From Prevotella sp. UBA3675 (GTDB taxonomy: Bacteria > Bacteroidota > Bacteroidia > Bacteroidales > Bacteroidaceae), in contig DFJI01000039.1 of the NCBI GenBank assembly GCA_002372235.1, forward strand, positions 1-64,000: DNA of 64,000 nucleotides, written 5' to 3'. The notes under the pieces are model-generated. The model made no database searches. It saw only the letters and a program-made list of their open reading frames with translations, and had not been told where the DNA came from. The translations under genes were made by a program, and so were the position numbers. Shown here piece after piece: positions 9,556-18,296 of this stretch (within the stretch, counting starts at the first letter, position 1; the number at the start of each line of letters is the position of its first letter).

Positions 9556-11376
9556 ATGAAGAATAAAATAAAATTGTCACTTTTTTCGTTGACCATTCTC
9601 GGATTGGCATCTTGCGATATGGATGCACCCACACTATCAACACTTGATGAGTCAACAATGTTCTCTACTTATGCGCTGGCAGAAGCAGAGGTAATGTCAA
9701 TCAACGTTTCATTCGGTGAGACAAACTCTTATCGTGGACGATACCTGCCCTATTACGGACTGAACAATGACGTAGAAGTAGGCAACTCGCCCGACTTAAC
9801 CAAGGCCGGCGACGATGGTAAGAATGACTTGTGGAACTTCAACACAAGATCAACCAACTCACAGATGAACACCGACAACAATGCCTATGCCATGTTCTAT
9901 CAAGGCATTGAGCGTGCTAATCTCGCCATTCAAGGCATTCGCAAGTACGGAAACATTGAGGTGAATAAGGATATGGCTCAACTGCTTGGTGAAGCACTAA
10001 CACTTCGTGCCGTCCTTTATAATGACTTGATTAAAGCTTGGGGTGACGTTCCTGCTCGCTTTGTTCCAAACAACAGCGATAACACCTATCTGCCACGCAC
10101 CAATAAGGACGTTATTTACAAACAGTTATTGGCTGACCTCTTGGAAGCTGAAAACTACTGCTACTGGCCTAATGAAAATAGCATCACCAAGACAACCGAG
10201 CGTGTCAGCAAGACATTTGTAAAAGCACTGCGTGCACGTCTTGCTCTCTATGCTGGAGGTTATGCTCTTCGCGGTGACGGTTACCGCCGTTCAAACGATC
10301 CTGAACTGGCTCCTGAGAAAATGTTCCAGATAGCCAAGGAGGAATGCGAAGATATCATCAATGCCGGCTACAATAAGCTCGGTACATTCGAAGAGAATTT
10401 CCGCAAGCTCTGTCAGGACAACGTAACTGCCGGCGGCGAGAGTATTTGGGAAATTCCTTTCTCTGCAGGTCGTGGACGTGTACTCTACACTTGGGGCATC
10501 AAGCACAATGCCAAGGATCAGTACACACAACAAGCACAGGGCGGTGTCAACGGTCCTATTGCTTACCTGTTCTACGACTATGACCAGCAAGACATTCGGC
10601 GCGACATCACCTGCATACCCTACGAATGGAGTTCGGATCTGAAAAATGGCAATTCTCATGTCACCTTCCGTGCCATTAACAAATGGTGCTTCGGCAAACT
10701 GCGCTACGAATGGATGAACCGTATTGTAACTTCTACCAACGATGATGGTATCAACTTCCAATACATGCGTCTGGCTGATGTCTATCTGATGGCTGCAGAG
10801 GCTGAGAACGAGCTCGGCAACACCGCCAAAGCATGGGATCTCATGAAGCCTGTGCTCGACCGTGTCCTTCCTGCCGACAAAGTTGCAGCTCTCCAAGCTA
10901 AATACACAGCCAGCCAGCAGACCTTCCGTGAGGGCATCTACGACCAGCGTGCATTTGAGTTTGCTGGTGAGTCGCTTCGCAAATTTGACCTTGTCCGCTG
11001 GGGTATCATCGACCAGAAGATGGCAGAAGCAAAGACAAAGCTTACTGCCCTGCAACAACGTACTGGTGCATATTCTGGCCTGCCTAACAAGGTGTACATT
11101 AACGGCACTGAAGATGCAACTCAAATTCAGATGTATGGATTCAACATGGGTGAAGACGATGCAACTTACATCAGTACTCTGGATGGATGGGAGTCAAAGA
11201 ACTGGTTTGTCAGCACCAAAGAAGGAGTAGAGACTTTCAACCTTGAAGACAAGTACATTAACGGTCTCTATACTGTAGAGAGACCCAGTTCTCACTGCAT
11301 CTGGCCTATTTGGCAGACATTCATTGACAAGAGCAACAACATGCTGAACAACAATGGCAATTTAGGTCAGCTTTAA
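9556..11376 (+). CDS. SusD/RagB family glycan-binding lipoprotein
   Basis: 606 residues starting with a lipoprotein signal (LGLASC, Cys20). N-terminal SusD features include FYQGIERANLAIQGI and the TPR-like segment ALTLRAVLYNDLIKAWGDVPAR. The C-terminal SusD part has FQYMRLADVYLMAAEAENELG and GIYDQRAFEFAGESLRKFDLVRWG. It caps the SusC barrel at the cell surface and captures glycan. A purine-rich GGAGGA precedes the ATG by about 8 nt, unusual in a phylum that seldom uses strong Shine-Dalgarno sites. It is cotranscribed with susC and with the lipoprotein 29 nt downstream. Confidence 0.95.
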   Translation: MKNKIKLSLFSLTILGLASCDMDAPTLSTLDESTMFSTYALAEAEVMSINVSFGETNSYRGRYLPYYGLNNDVEVGNSPDLTKAGDDGKNDLWNFNTRSTNSQMNTDNNAYAMFYQGIERANLAIQGIRKYGNIEVNKDMAQLLGEALTLRAVLYNDLIKAWGDVPARFVPNNSDNTYLPRTNKDVIYKQLLADLLEAENYCYWPNENSITKTTERVSKTFVKALRARLALYAGGYALRGDGYRRSNDPELAPEKMFQIAKEECEDIINAGYNKLGTFEENFRKLCQDNVTAGGESIWEIPFSAGRGRVLYTWGIKHNAKDQYTQQAQGGVNGPIAYLFYDYDQQDIRRDITCIPYEWSSDLKNGNSHVTFRAINKWCFGKLRYEWMNRIVTSTNDDGINFQYMRLADVYLMAAEAENELGNTAKAWDLMKPVLDRVLPADKVAALQAKYTASQQTFREGIYDQRAFEFAGESLRKFDLVRWGIIDQKMAEAKTKLTALQQRTGAYSGLPNKVYINGTEDATQIQMYGFNMGEDDATYISTLDGWESKNWFVSTKEGVETFNLEDKYINGLYTVERPSSHCIWPIWQTFIDKSNNMLNNNGNLGQL

Positions 11377-11405
11377 TCATCAACAAAAAAGTAGTAATTT
11401 ACGCT

Positions 11406-13010
11406 ATGAATAAGAGAATATTTATAAAAGGCATGCTTGCAGGACTGTTAACCCTGTCATTTGCAGCATGTAGCGAACCCGCCGACGAGATAAAGAGCAA
11501 TACATACAGTCGCAATTTCTCGCCCGTCAACATAGAGGCTCGTGTGGTCAACCAAACTCAGATTCGCATGAACTGGGCTAAGGTTGAAGGTGCTACGGCC
11601 TACAATATAGAGGTCTTCAAAGGCAACATGCAGTTTGAAGGAACACCTATAAAGACAGTTCAAATCACGAACGACCAACTTCCCTATCTCTTGACTGGCC
11701 TTGAAGGTGAGGAGTGGTACAGCATTCGTATTCAAGCTATTACAGCTGGCGACGATAGCCGCGCTTCAAAATGGTCTAACATTTCGGTTGAAACCGGTCG
11801 TGAGCAGATATTCAAAGAAGTCGCAGAGACAGATCTTAACTACACAAGTGTTACCCTACGCTGGCCTGCTGGCGAGGAAGCCGACTACATCACAGTCACT
11901 CCCGGTAACATTCGTCACGATCTGACAGCCAGCGAGATTGCAGATGGTGCAGTTACCATTACCGGACTGACCAATGACACTGAGTATAAGGCTGTGATGA
12001 CTCGCGGAACAAAAACACGCGGAACCATCACTTTCACTACTCCGCTTGATTTGGGTGGTGCAACGAAAGTTGAAGCCGACCAGACTCTTGCCGATGTGAT
12101 TGCTGCTGCCAATGATGGTGACGTACTGGCTCTGATGCCTGGCACCTATGCTATTGCTGCTAGCGAGGAAGCTGCATACGAGAACGGCTCACTCAAGATT
12201 ACCAAGAGCCTTACAATCCGTAGCGCGAGGTCAAAGGATCGTGCTACCATCAAGGGACGTATCACTATCGAGAACGAAGCATCACTCGAACTCAACCAGG
12301 TTATCATCGATTGTTCTAAGACTGACGGCGGACAAGCTATCAATGTAGTTGGAGAAGGTGAATACGACCATGTAAATATCAAGGATTGTGAAATCTTCGG
12401 AAGTGTTAAGGGCTTGTTCTATTTGAATGTGGCTGCTAAGATTTCTACTGTTTCTTTCAACAATTGCCTTATCCACGACATTGTCTGCACAGGTGGCGAC
12501 TTCATTGACAACCGACTTGGCTACATCGGAACATTCAGTCTTACTAATAGCACGCTCTATAATAGCTGTGCCGACCGTGATGTCTTCCGATTCGATGGTG
12601 CTGGACAAAGCAACACCTTTGCAGAAAAAGGTCTGACAACTAATATTATTGTGGACCACAACACATTCTACAATATTGGAAATGCTGCAGCCAACCGCAT
12701 GATATTCTATATCCGTTTTGTCAGCAACACTATTACATTTACCAACAACCTGGTTGTTGGATTCAATAACAACCGAGGCTTTACAAACAACAGTGCAACA
12801 GACCAGGCTCCAACTCTCTCTGGCAACTATTATTGGCAGACAGAAAACCTTCTTTCACTGGCAGCTGAAAACACACAGACAGTAAAATGGTTCGACACCG
12901 ATGGCAAGATTGCTGATCCCGGATTTGCTGATGCAACCAATGGCAACTTTACTGTTACTAATGAAGACATCAAGTATTACGGTGCAGGTGATCCACGCTG
13001 GAACAAATAA
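11406..13010 (+). CDS. Surface lipoprotein with FN3-like and beta-helix domains (DUF4957/DUF5123-like)
   Basis: 534 residues. The lipoprotein signal has a FAAC lipobox. Residues about 35-125 look like a fibronectin-type domain (TQIRMNWAKVEGATAYNIEVFKG), followed by a second one (about 135-210). From about 215 the sequence turns into a right-handed beta-helix: LADVIAAANDGDVLALMPGTY, then repeated short NxxI/NNCLI-type rungs to the end. This architecture matches DUF4957/DUF5123 lipoproteins commonly found as the third gene of Bacteroidetes pectin loci. It could be a surface pectin-binding protein; I see no catalytic residues that would prove lyase activity. Confidence 0.8.
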   Translation: MNKRIFIKGMLAGLLTLSFAACSEPADEIKSNTYSRNFSPVNIEARVVNQTQIRMNWAKVEGATAYNIEVFKGNMQFEGTPIKTVQITNDQLPYLLTGLEGEEWYSIRIQAITAGDDSRASKWSNISVETGREQIFKEVAETDLNYTSVTLRWPAGEEADYITVTPGNIRHDLTASEIADGAVTITGLTNDTEYKAVMTRGTKTRGTITFTTPLDLGGATKVEADQTLADVIAAANDGDVLALMPGTYAIAASEEAAYENGSLKITKSLTIRSARSKDRATIKGRITIENEASLELNQVIIDCSKTDGGQAINVVGEGEYDHVNIKDCEIFGSVKGLFYLNVAAKISTVSFNNCLIHDIVCTGGDFIDNRLGYIGTFSLTNSTLYNSCADRDVFRFDGAGQSNTFAEKGLTTNIIVDHNTFYNIGNAAANRMIFYIRFVSNTITFTNNLVVGFNNNRGFTNNSATDQAPTLSGNYYWQTENLLSLAAENTQTVKWFDTDGKIADPGFADATNGNFTVTNEDIKYYGAGDPRWNK

Positions 13011-13044
13011 ACTTACTGGCTAAGAACTAAATAGTTCTATTCAG

Positions 13045-13076
13045 AGGCACATAATCTTCGGGTTATGTGCCTTTTT
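13045..13076 (+). terminator. Terminator of the susCD operon
   Basis: A 10-bp perfect stem AGGCACATAA/TTATGTGCCT (13045-13054 with 13063-13072), an 8-nt loop containing TTCG, and a following T tract. It lies 35 nt after the stop at 13010. Confidence 0.85.
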
Positions 13077-13097
13077 CAAGTAAAACCCATATAAGTA

Positions 13098-13129
13098 CTT
13101 GTCCATCTCGGAAAAATCCTTTATCTTTG
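13098..13129 (+). promoter_or_regulatory. Promoter for the four-helix-bundle/pectate lyase pair
   Basis: TATCTTTG (13122-13129) fits the -7 box. CTTG (13098-13101) is a 3-of-4 match to the -33 TTTG with a 20-nt spacer. It lies 38 nt before the ATG. Confidence 0.65.
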
Positions 13130-13167
13130 CAATTCAGATATGAATAAATAACCAAAGATGTGAAAAC

Positions 13168-13875
13168 ATGAATGAGAAAGATTCTTCTTTCATCAATCAA
13201 GAGCGCACCTACCGCACGCTGAAATGCTTTCAGAAAGCAGAATGCATTTATGACATAACATTCTACTTTGCACACAAATTTCTAAACATTGGCGACAGAA
13301 CGATTGACCAGATGATACAAGCGGCACGTTCTGGAAAGCAAAACCTTGCAGAAGGCAACATCGACGGTGTCACATCGAAAGAAATGGAGTTGAAACTGAC
13401 GAATGTCAATCGTGCTTCCCTCCATGAGCTTTTGCTTGACTATGAAGACTACTTACGTGTAAGGAACCTTGAGCACTGGGGGCCGAAGGACTCCCGATAT
13501 ATACAGACGGCTGCATTCTGCAGGAATCATCTTGACTCTGCTATCTACAGGGAGAAGATTCAGCAGCGCAGTGATGAGACGATTGCGAATATCGCCATCA
13601 CGCTGATTCACCAGTGTGATGTCCTGATAGTAGGTCTCATCGAATGGCTGAAACGTGACTTCAAGCAGAAAGGCGGCATCAAGGAACAAATGTATCAAGC
13701 CAGGAAAGAATGGCAAAAAAGGAATAGTGGGAATGGTGGGTATAGTGGGTATAGTGGGTATAGTGGGCGTAGTGGGCAAATACCCACTCCACCCACATCA
13801 CCCACACCACCCACACCGCCCACACCACCCACACCGCCCACACCACCCACACCACCCACAAATAACAAGCAATGA
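13168..13875 (+). CDS. Four-helix-bundle protein with a suffix domain and repetitive tail
   Basis: 235 residues. The first 120 or so form helices typical of the S23/'four helix bundle' family (YDITFYFAHKFLNIGDRTIDQMIQAARSGKQNLAEG). The next part, up to about 185, resembles the 'suffix' extension found on a subset (IANIAITLIHQCDVLIVGLIEWLKRDF). The C-terminus is low complexity: GYSG repeats, then PTP repeats. Function is unknown; family members occur as free-standing genes or inside 23S rRNA intervening sequences. Its stop codon overlaps the pectate lyase start (ATGA at 13872-13875), so the two may be translationally coupled. This is an odd partner for a secreted lyase. Confidence 0.8.
   Translation: MNEKDSSFINQERTYRTLKCFQKAECIYDITFYFAHKFLNIGDRTIDQMIQAARSGKQNLAEGNIDGVTSKEMELKLTNVNRASLHELLLDYEDYLRVRNLEHWGPKDSRYIQTAAFCRNHLDSAIYREKIQQRSDETIANIAITLIHQCDVLIVGLIEWLKRDFKQKGGIKEQMYQARKEWQKRNSGNGGYSGYSGYSGRSGQIPTPPTSPTPPTPPTPPTPPTPPTPPTNNKQ
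13727..13860 (+). repeat. G-rich then C-rich 9-bp tandem repeats that can pair with each other
   Basis: Within the tail of the four-helix gene, GTGGGTATA-type units (about 13727-13776) are followed by CCCACACCR units (about 13782-13860), each 9 bp, so changes in copy number keep frame. GTGGG and CCCAC segments are complementary, so the mRNA could fold into a long hairpin that ends about 12 nt before the pectate lyase ATG. Confidence 0.8.
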
Positions 13876-15542
13876 AACCACTACTACTCCCCCTATTAGC
13901 ACTGGCGCTCACCCTCCATGCTAACGATCAGCTACCTGCCTTCCCCGGTGCTGAAGGCTTCGGCATGTACGCCACTGGCGGACGCGGCGGCGAGGTGATT
14001 CACGTCACCACGCTGGAAGACGGAACTCAGAAGGGAACCTTCCGCTATGCCTGCACACAGAGCAAGGTGAGAACCATCGTATTCGATGTGAGCGGCACCA
14101 TCCGCCTGAAATCGGAACTGAGACTGAACAAAGACAACGTCACCATTGCTGGCCAGACGGCTCCTGGCGACGGCATCTGCATTGCTGACTACCCCTTCAT
14201 AGTGGCAGCCAACAACGTCGTCATCCGCTATCTGCGATTCAGATTGGGCAACGAAGCACTCAAGACCAACAACACTGCCCACGAAGGCGACGGACTGGGC
14301 GGCATGGACAAGAAGAACATCATCATAGACCACTGCTCCGTGAGCTGGAGCATCGACGAATGCCTGTCGGTCTATGGCATGGAGAATCTCACCGTTCAGT
14401 GGTGCATCGCCTCACAAAGCCTGCGAGCCTCAGGCCACTCGAAAGGCAATCACGGCTACGGGGGCAACTGGGGCGGAGCCGGAGCCAGCTATCATCACAA
14501 TCTGATGGCTCACCACGACTCGCGTGTGCCACGACTGGGACCGCGCCCAAGCACACAGACCCGAGAACAGATGGACCTGCGCAACAACGTGTTCTACAAC
14601 TGGTGTGGCAACGGGTGCTATGGCGGCGAGGGCATGAACGTGAACATCGTGAACAATTACTATAAGCCAGGACCTGGCACGGCCAAACGTAGTACTACCA
14701 TTCAGCAGCGCATAGCCAGCATCAATATCCGCACAACGGAATATACCAAGCACGGAACCGCATCGCCCAACCAATGGGACGTGATGTGGCACGTGTGGGG
14801 AAAGTTCTACGTCAACGGCAACGTGAACTCAAAACACAGCAACGTGACACTCGACAACTGGACCTATGGCATATACAATCAGATTGATGCCAACGGCAAC
14901 GACGGCACCTACACGCAGCTGACAAAGGACACGATGCGACTCAGTCAGCCCGTTGTGTTCCATCAAGTGACCACCCATTCAGCCGAACAGGCATACGAAC
15001 GAGTGCTCAACTATGCCGGTGCCTCGCTCCACCGCGACTGGGTGGACCAACTGATGGTGAGCGACACACGGCAAGGAGTGGCTTCGTTCACGGGCAAAGC
15101 CAATGGCGACAATCCTGGCATCATAGACTCGCAGGAGGACAACCGACCTGCCGATGCTCCTGCCGACTGGCAGCCCTGGCCTGTGTTGAACAGTGACCCC
15201 TGCCCTACTGACACCGACCAGGACGGCATGCCCGACGAATGGGAGAACGCCAACGGACTGAACCCGAACGACAAGGCCGACGGAGCATGCGACTCAGGCA
15301 ATGGCTATACCAATCTCGAAGTTTATATGAACTCTCTCGTAGCCGACATCACCGCTTCGCAAAATGCTGGCGGCATCATGCTCGACGGACAGCAGGAATA
15401 CACAACCAGTGGCATCTCACCTGTCACACCGAATCCGTCTGCTCCCCACCCTACGATACACTCCCTTAACGGTCAGCTGCTAAAGACGCAGCCACGTAAG
15501 GGAGTGTATATTCAGAATCATCGCAAATTCCTGAAAGAGTGA
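13872..15542 (+). CDS. Secreted pectate lyase, PL1 family
   Basis: 556 residues with a signal peptide. It cleaves polygalacturonate by beta-elimination. The PL1 beta-helix covers about 20-400: FPGAEGFGMYATGGRGG at the N-terminus, VTIAGQTAPGDG, VVIRYLRFRLG, IIIDHCSVSWSIDE (Ca-binding acidic residues) and HHNLMAHHDSRVPRLG (conserved Arg). About 425-450 is a DTDQDGMPDEWE calcium-binding segment (thrombospondin-3/dockerin-like). The C-terminus (IHSLNGQLLKTQPRKGVYI) is a shortened secretion-type tail. The start overlaps the preceding stop. Together with the CE8 esterase it gives the demethylate-then-cleave order needed for pectin. Confidence 0.93.
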   Translation: MKPLLLPLLALALTLHANDQLPAFPGAEGFGMYATGGRGGEVIHVTTLEDGTQKGTFRYACTQSKVRTIVFDVSGTIRLKSELRLNKDNVTIAGQTAPGDGICIADYPFIVAANNVVIRYLRFRLGNEALKTNNTAHEGDGLGGMDKKNIIIDHCSVSWSIDECLSVYGMENLTVQWCIASQSLRASGHSKGNHGYGGNWGGAGASYHHNLMAHHDSRVPRLGPRPSTQTREQMDLRNNVFYNWCGNGCYGGEGMNVNIVNNYYKPGPGTAKRSTTIQQRIASINIRTTEYTKHGTASPNQWDVMWHVWGKFYVNGNVNSKHSNVTLDNWTYGIYNQIDANGNDGTYTQLTKDTMRLSQPVVFHQVTTHSAEQAYERVLNYAGASLHRDWVDQLMVSDTRQGVASFTGKANGDNPGIIDSQEDNRPADAPADWQPWPVLNSDPCPTDTDQDGMPDEWENANGLNPNDKADGACDSGNGYTNLEVYMNSLVADITASQNAGGIMLDGQQEYTTSGISPVTPNPSAPHPTIHSLNGQLLKTQPRKGVYIQNHRKFLKE

Positions 15543-15545
15543 ACC

Positions 15546-15668
15546 GACGGATTCCGCCCGACAAAGAGGCTATTCACATATTAAAAGACGGATTCCGCCC
15601 GACAAAGAGGCTATTCACATATTAAAAGACGGATTCCATCCAACAAAGAGACTATTCACACAATAAAA
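15546..15668. repeat. Three 41-bp tandem repeats after the pectate lyase gene
   Basis: Units start at 15546, 15587 and 15628 with GACGGATTCC and period 41. The first two are almost identical and the third carries several substitutions. They begin 4 nt after the pectate lyase stop and end before a 28-codon ORF. No hairpin/T-tract terminator is seen here. Confidence 0.9.
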
Positions 15669-15679
15669 CAAAGAATATC

Positions 15680-15766
15680 ATGCAGAATCAATGGCTTGAA
15701 ATCACGGCTGTCATCATTCTTGTGATTGCCGGCATCATCATCTATCGCAACAAGACTAAGTCCTGA
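15680..15766 (+). CDS. Possible 28-residue single-span membrane peptide
   Basis: ATG at 15680, TGA at 15764. The peptide starts MQNQWLEI, continues with a run of about 17 hydrophobic residues (TAVIILVIAGIIIY) and ends in basic RNKTKS. This is the N-out/K-in pattern of a small membrane protein, with an A-rich leader as expected in Bacteroidetes. It overlaps the 3' end of pdxT (opposite strand) by 25 bp. I do not recognise a family; it vaguely recalls small FeoB-associated membrane peptides but lacks cysteines. Coding status is uncertain. Confidence 0.4.
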   Translation: MQNQWLEITAVIILVIAGIIIYRNKTKS

Positions 15767-16338
15767 ATGAAGTGGGCATGCATGCGCGTGTCGCCATCTA
15801 GTTCAGGATGAAAAGATGTGACCAACTGTCGTCCCTGCTCCGCTGCCACGATACGACCGTGAAGCGTAGCCAAGGGATGACAGTTTTCTTTGTCACTATC
15901 TTGCAGAATCTCCTCAATGTAAGGTGCACGAATGAATGTCATGGGAATGTCTTCACCCACTCCTTCAACAGGTGCCTCGGCATGGAAACTTCCTAATTGC
16001 CGCCCGTAGGCATTGCGCCGTACACGAATCTTCATCGTGCCGAGCCGTCCTTCAGAAAGCAGAATCATACCTGCGCATGTTCCGAACATTGGCAGACCGT
16101 TGAGAATGGCCTGTCGCAAGGGATCAAAGAGTTGAAGGTCACGCAACAATCGCAACTGCACCGTACTCTCACCGCCAGGCAAGATGAGTCCCATTCCGTC
16201 GCCGCTGCCACCATATTGAGGTTCCATCAGCATCCAGTCGCGCAACTGTCTGACTTCGAACGTCTCCACCCCCAGTTGCCGCAGCATCTGCCGATGCTCT
16301 ACGAATGCCCCCTGAAGAGCCAATACTCCAATTCTCAT
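15742..16338 (-). CDS. pdxT: Pyridoxal 5'-phosphate synthase, glutaminase subunit
   Basis: 198 residues, the normal size. It hydrolyses glutamine and passes ammonia to PdxS for vitamin B6 synthesis. Class I glutaminase features: MRIGVLALQGAFVEH at the N-terminus, LILPGGEST oxyanion region, nucleophile Cys88 in FGTCAGMI, and the His-Glu pair in SFHPELDGD near the C-terminus. It follows pdxS on the same strand with a gap of 25 nt, so the two form an operon. Confidence 0.97.
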   Translation of the reverse strand: MRIGVLALQGAFVEHRQMLRQLGVETFEVRQLRDWMLMEPQYGGSGDGMGLILPGGESTVQLRLLRDLQLFDPLRQAILNGLPMFGTCAGMILLSEGRLGTMKIRVRRNAYGRQLGSFHAEAPVEGVGEDIPMTFIRAPYIEEILQDSDKENCHPLATLHGRIVAAEQGRQLVTSFHPELDGDTRMHAHFIQDLVLLR

Positions 16339-16363
16339 GCTGTTTATCTTCTTTTTGAGCGTT

Positions 16364-17248
16364 TCACTTGCCTCGTTCGGCCATGAGCAGTTCTATCTCC
16401 TGTTCGTTGATGCCCACCATGGCCTCTCCCAGGTCTTCTGACAAAGCTGCCAACAGTTTTGCATCCTGATAGTTGGTCACGGCCTGCACGATGGCAGCAG
16501 CACGCTTGCTCGGATTGCCACTCTTGAAAATGCCACTGCCCACGAACACGCCTTCTGCACCCAACTGCATCATCAGCGCCGCATCGGCTGGCGTTGCGAC
16601 GCCCCCTGCAGCAAAGTTCACTACTGGCAGTCGTCCATTGTCATGCACATAGCGCACCAGCTCGTAAGGAGCCCTCAAATGTTTAGCTGCTTCATAGAGT
16701 TCATCCTCGCTCATGTTGGTCAATCGTCTGATTTCCGATTGCATCAGCCGAATATGGCGGACTGCCTGCACCACATCGCCAGTGCCAGGTTCGCCCTTCG
16801 TGCGTATCATCGTCGCACCTTCGCTGATACGGCGAAGTGCCTCGCCCAAGTCTTTCGCCCCACAGACGAAAGGAACATCGAAGCGAGTCTTGTCAATGTG
16901 ATAGACATCGTCGGCAGGAGAAAGCACCTCACTCTCGTCAATGTAGTCGATCTCAATGGCTTGCAAAATCTGCGCCTCGGCAATATGGCCTATACGGCAC
17001 TTTGCCATCACGGGAATGCTGACTGCATCTTGAATGCCGCGAATCATCTTCGGATCGCTCATACGGCTCACGCCTCCAGCTGCACGAATGTCAGCTGGTA
17101 TGCGTTCCAAGGCCATCACGGCACAAGCCCCAGCCTCCTCAGCAATCCGAGCTTGCTCAGGAGTGGTCACATCCATAATCACGCCGCCTTTCAGCATTTG
17201 AGCTAACTGACGGTTCAAATTCTGTCGTTCATTGTTCTTATTCATCAT
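16364..17248 (-). CDS. pdxS: Pyridoxal 5'-phosphate synthase, lyase subunit
   Basis: 294 residues, a standard PdxS barrel. It condenses ribose 5-phosphate, glyceraldehyde 3-phosphate and ammonia to PLP. Visible signatures: [42 protein letters not shown] (with the family's catalytic Lys region), [16 protein letters not shown] and [21 protein letters not shown]. First gene of pdxST; the neighbouring AraC-type regulator ends 89 nt upstream. Confidence 0.97.
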   Translation of the reverse strand: MMNKNNERQNLNRQLAQMLKGGVIMDVTTPEQARIAEEAGACAVMALERIPADIRAAGGVSRMSDPKMIRGIQDAVSIPVMAKCRIGHIAEAQILQAIEIDYIDESEVLSPADDVYHIDKTRFDVPFVCGAKDLGEALRRISEGATMIRTKGEPGTGDVVQAVRHIRLMQSEIRRLTNMSEDELYEAAKHLRAPYELVRYVHDNGRLPVVNFAAGGVATPADAALMMQLGAEGVFVGSGIFKSGNPSKRAAAIVQAVTNYQDAKLLAALSEDLGEAMVGINEQEIELLMAERGK

Positions 17249-17308
17249 CGTTTTTGTGTTGATTGATTAATTTTCCTGTTCTAAATCCATTTATATTAAG
17301 TAACCATA

Positions 17309-17316
17309 CAAAATTA
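17309..17316 (-). promoter_or_regulatory. -7 box for pdxST
   Basis: TAATTTTG on the minus strand matches TAnnTTTG, about 60 nt before the pdxS start. Just upstream (17319-17330) is ATCATTGTGCAA (minus strand). This resembles part of the tandem repeats at 18297-18430 beside the regulator gene. Confidence 0.5.
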
Positions 17317-17337
17317 TCTTGCACAATGATTTCTTTT

Positions 17338-18246
17338 TTACAAAGATTGTATAGTCACTTGATTCTCTTTTCTGTACTCACTCGGGCTCGTATTCTTCTG
17401 TTTCCGAAAGAAACGAGTGAGATGCGCCTGCGAAGAAAAGCCCAGTTCTGCTGCAATCACTTTGAGCGACTTGTTCGTGAGCATCAGTTCGCGCGTCACT
17501 TCTTCCACAATGCGTTCCTCAATGATAGACTTTGGTGAGCGATGGGCTATGCGCCGTGTCACCTGCGCCAAATAACGAGTGCTCACATTGAGCTGCTCTG
17601 AATAGAAAGCCACATCGCTGTAACGACGGAAGAAGCGTTCCACATTCTCCATGAAAGCTGCATAGAGCTCACCACTACGCCCTGCCCCATCACCTTCAGG
17701 CAACGGCATGCTACGCAGGTAGTCGCGAGCATGCTCCACTGCTTCGGCCAGTTCTTCGCCTTTGCTGAGTCCCACACAGATGGCCGAGGTAAAAAGATTT
17801 CCGCGACCATGAGCAGACTTCTCTTCATGCTTCACGACATAAGAGCAAAGCGGCTCCAACTTCTCTTTCACTGCGGCAATCACTTCGGCAGACATCAATT
17901 CTTCGCCCTTTGAGGAACGTACAGTTGGGTCACAGATCACATAACGGGCCCGATACTTCAACAGCATATCCACTACGGCATCGACCATATCTACCGATCG
18001 CAACATGCCCACCTTTATAATCTGCGGTTGCACATCGTTCACCACAGCTTCAATCTGGCCTTTGACTACATCCACTGGCAATTCGAAGAACTCCTGAATA
18101 CCCAATGAATTCTGCACCGTGATGCAAGTGACAGCTGAAACGGCCTGAGCGCCCATCGCACTAATGGTGCGAATATCTGCCTGCACCCCGCTTCCCCCAG
18201 TGCCGTCAGAACCTGTTATCGTCAGTATAGTTTCTGTTTGTTTCAT
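17338..18246 (-). CDS. Regulator: shortened ThiD-like kinase domain fused to an AraC-type HTH
   Basis: 302 residues from ATG 18246; upstream in-frame ATGs lie in tandem repeats and are less likely. Residues 1-178 follow ThiD/PdxK-type kinases: ILTITGSDGTGGSGVQAD (7-24), AVTCITVQNS, IKVGMLRS and CDPTVRSSKGEEL. About 70 residues normally found after SYV (137) are missing: the ITPN segment and the VLVKGGH segment. The GTGC catalytic/anion-hole motif reads HGRGNLFTSA (146-155), so the catalytic Cys/Asp is Asn. Residues 205-295 are an AraC-type double HTH (SLKVIAAELGFSSQAHLTRFFRK). Family knowledge says such kinases bind hydroxymethylpyrimidine or pyridoxal. Next to pdxST, a ligand-sensing, catalytically dead B6-related domain controlling transcription is the best inference. 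Confidence 0.85.
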   Translation of the reverse strand: MKQTETILTITGSDGTGGSGVQADIRTISAMGAQAVSAVTCITVQNSLGIQEFFELPVDVVKGQIEAVVNDVQPQIIKVGMLRSVDMVDAVVDMLLKYRARYVICDPTVRSSKGEELMSAEVIAAVKEKLEPLCSYVVKHEEKSAHGRGNLFTSAICVGLSKGEELAEAVEHARDYLRSMPLPEGDGAGRSGELYAAFMENVERFFRRYSDVAFYSEQLNVSTRYLAQVTRRIAHRSPKSIIEERIVEEVTRELMLTNKSLKVIAAELGFSSQAHLTRFFRKQKNTSPSEYRKENQVTIQSL

Positions 18247-18296
18247 TTCGGCTGCAAAGAAACGAAAAAACCGTGATACAACCAAACGCTGTTCCA

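Noticed and set aside
13727..13860. Possible CRISPR array
   Set aside because: Units are 9 bp without spacers and are translated in frame; no repeat-spacer pattern anywhere in the window.
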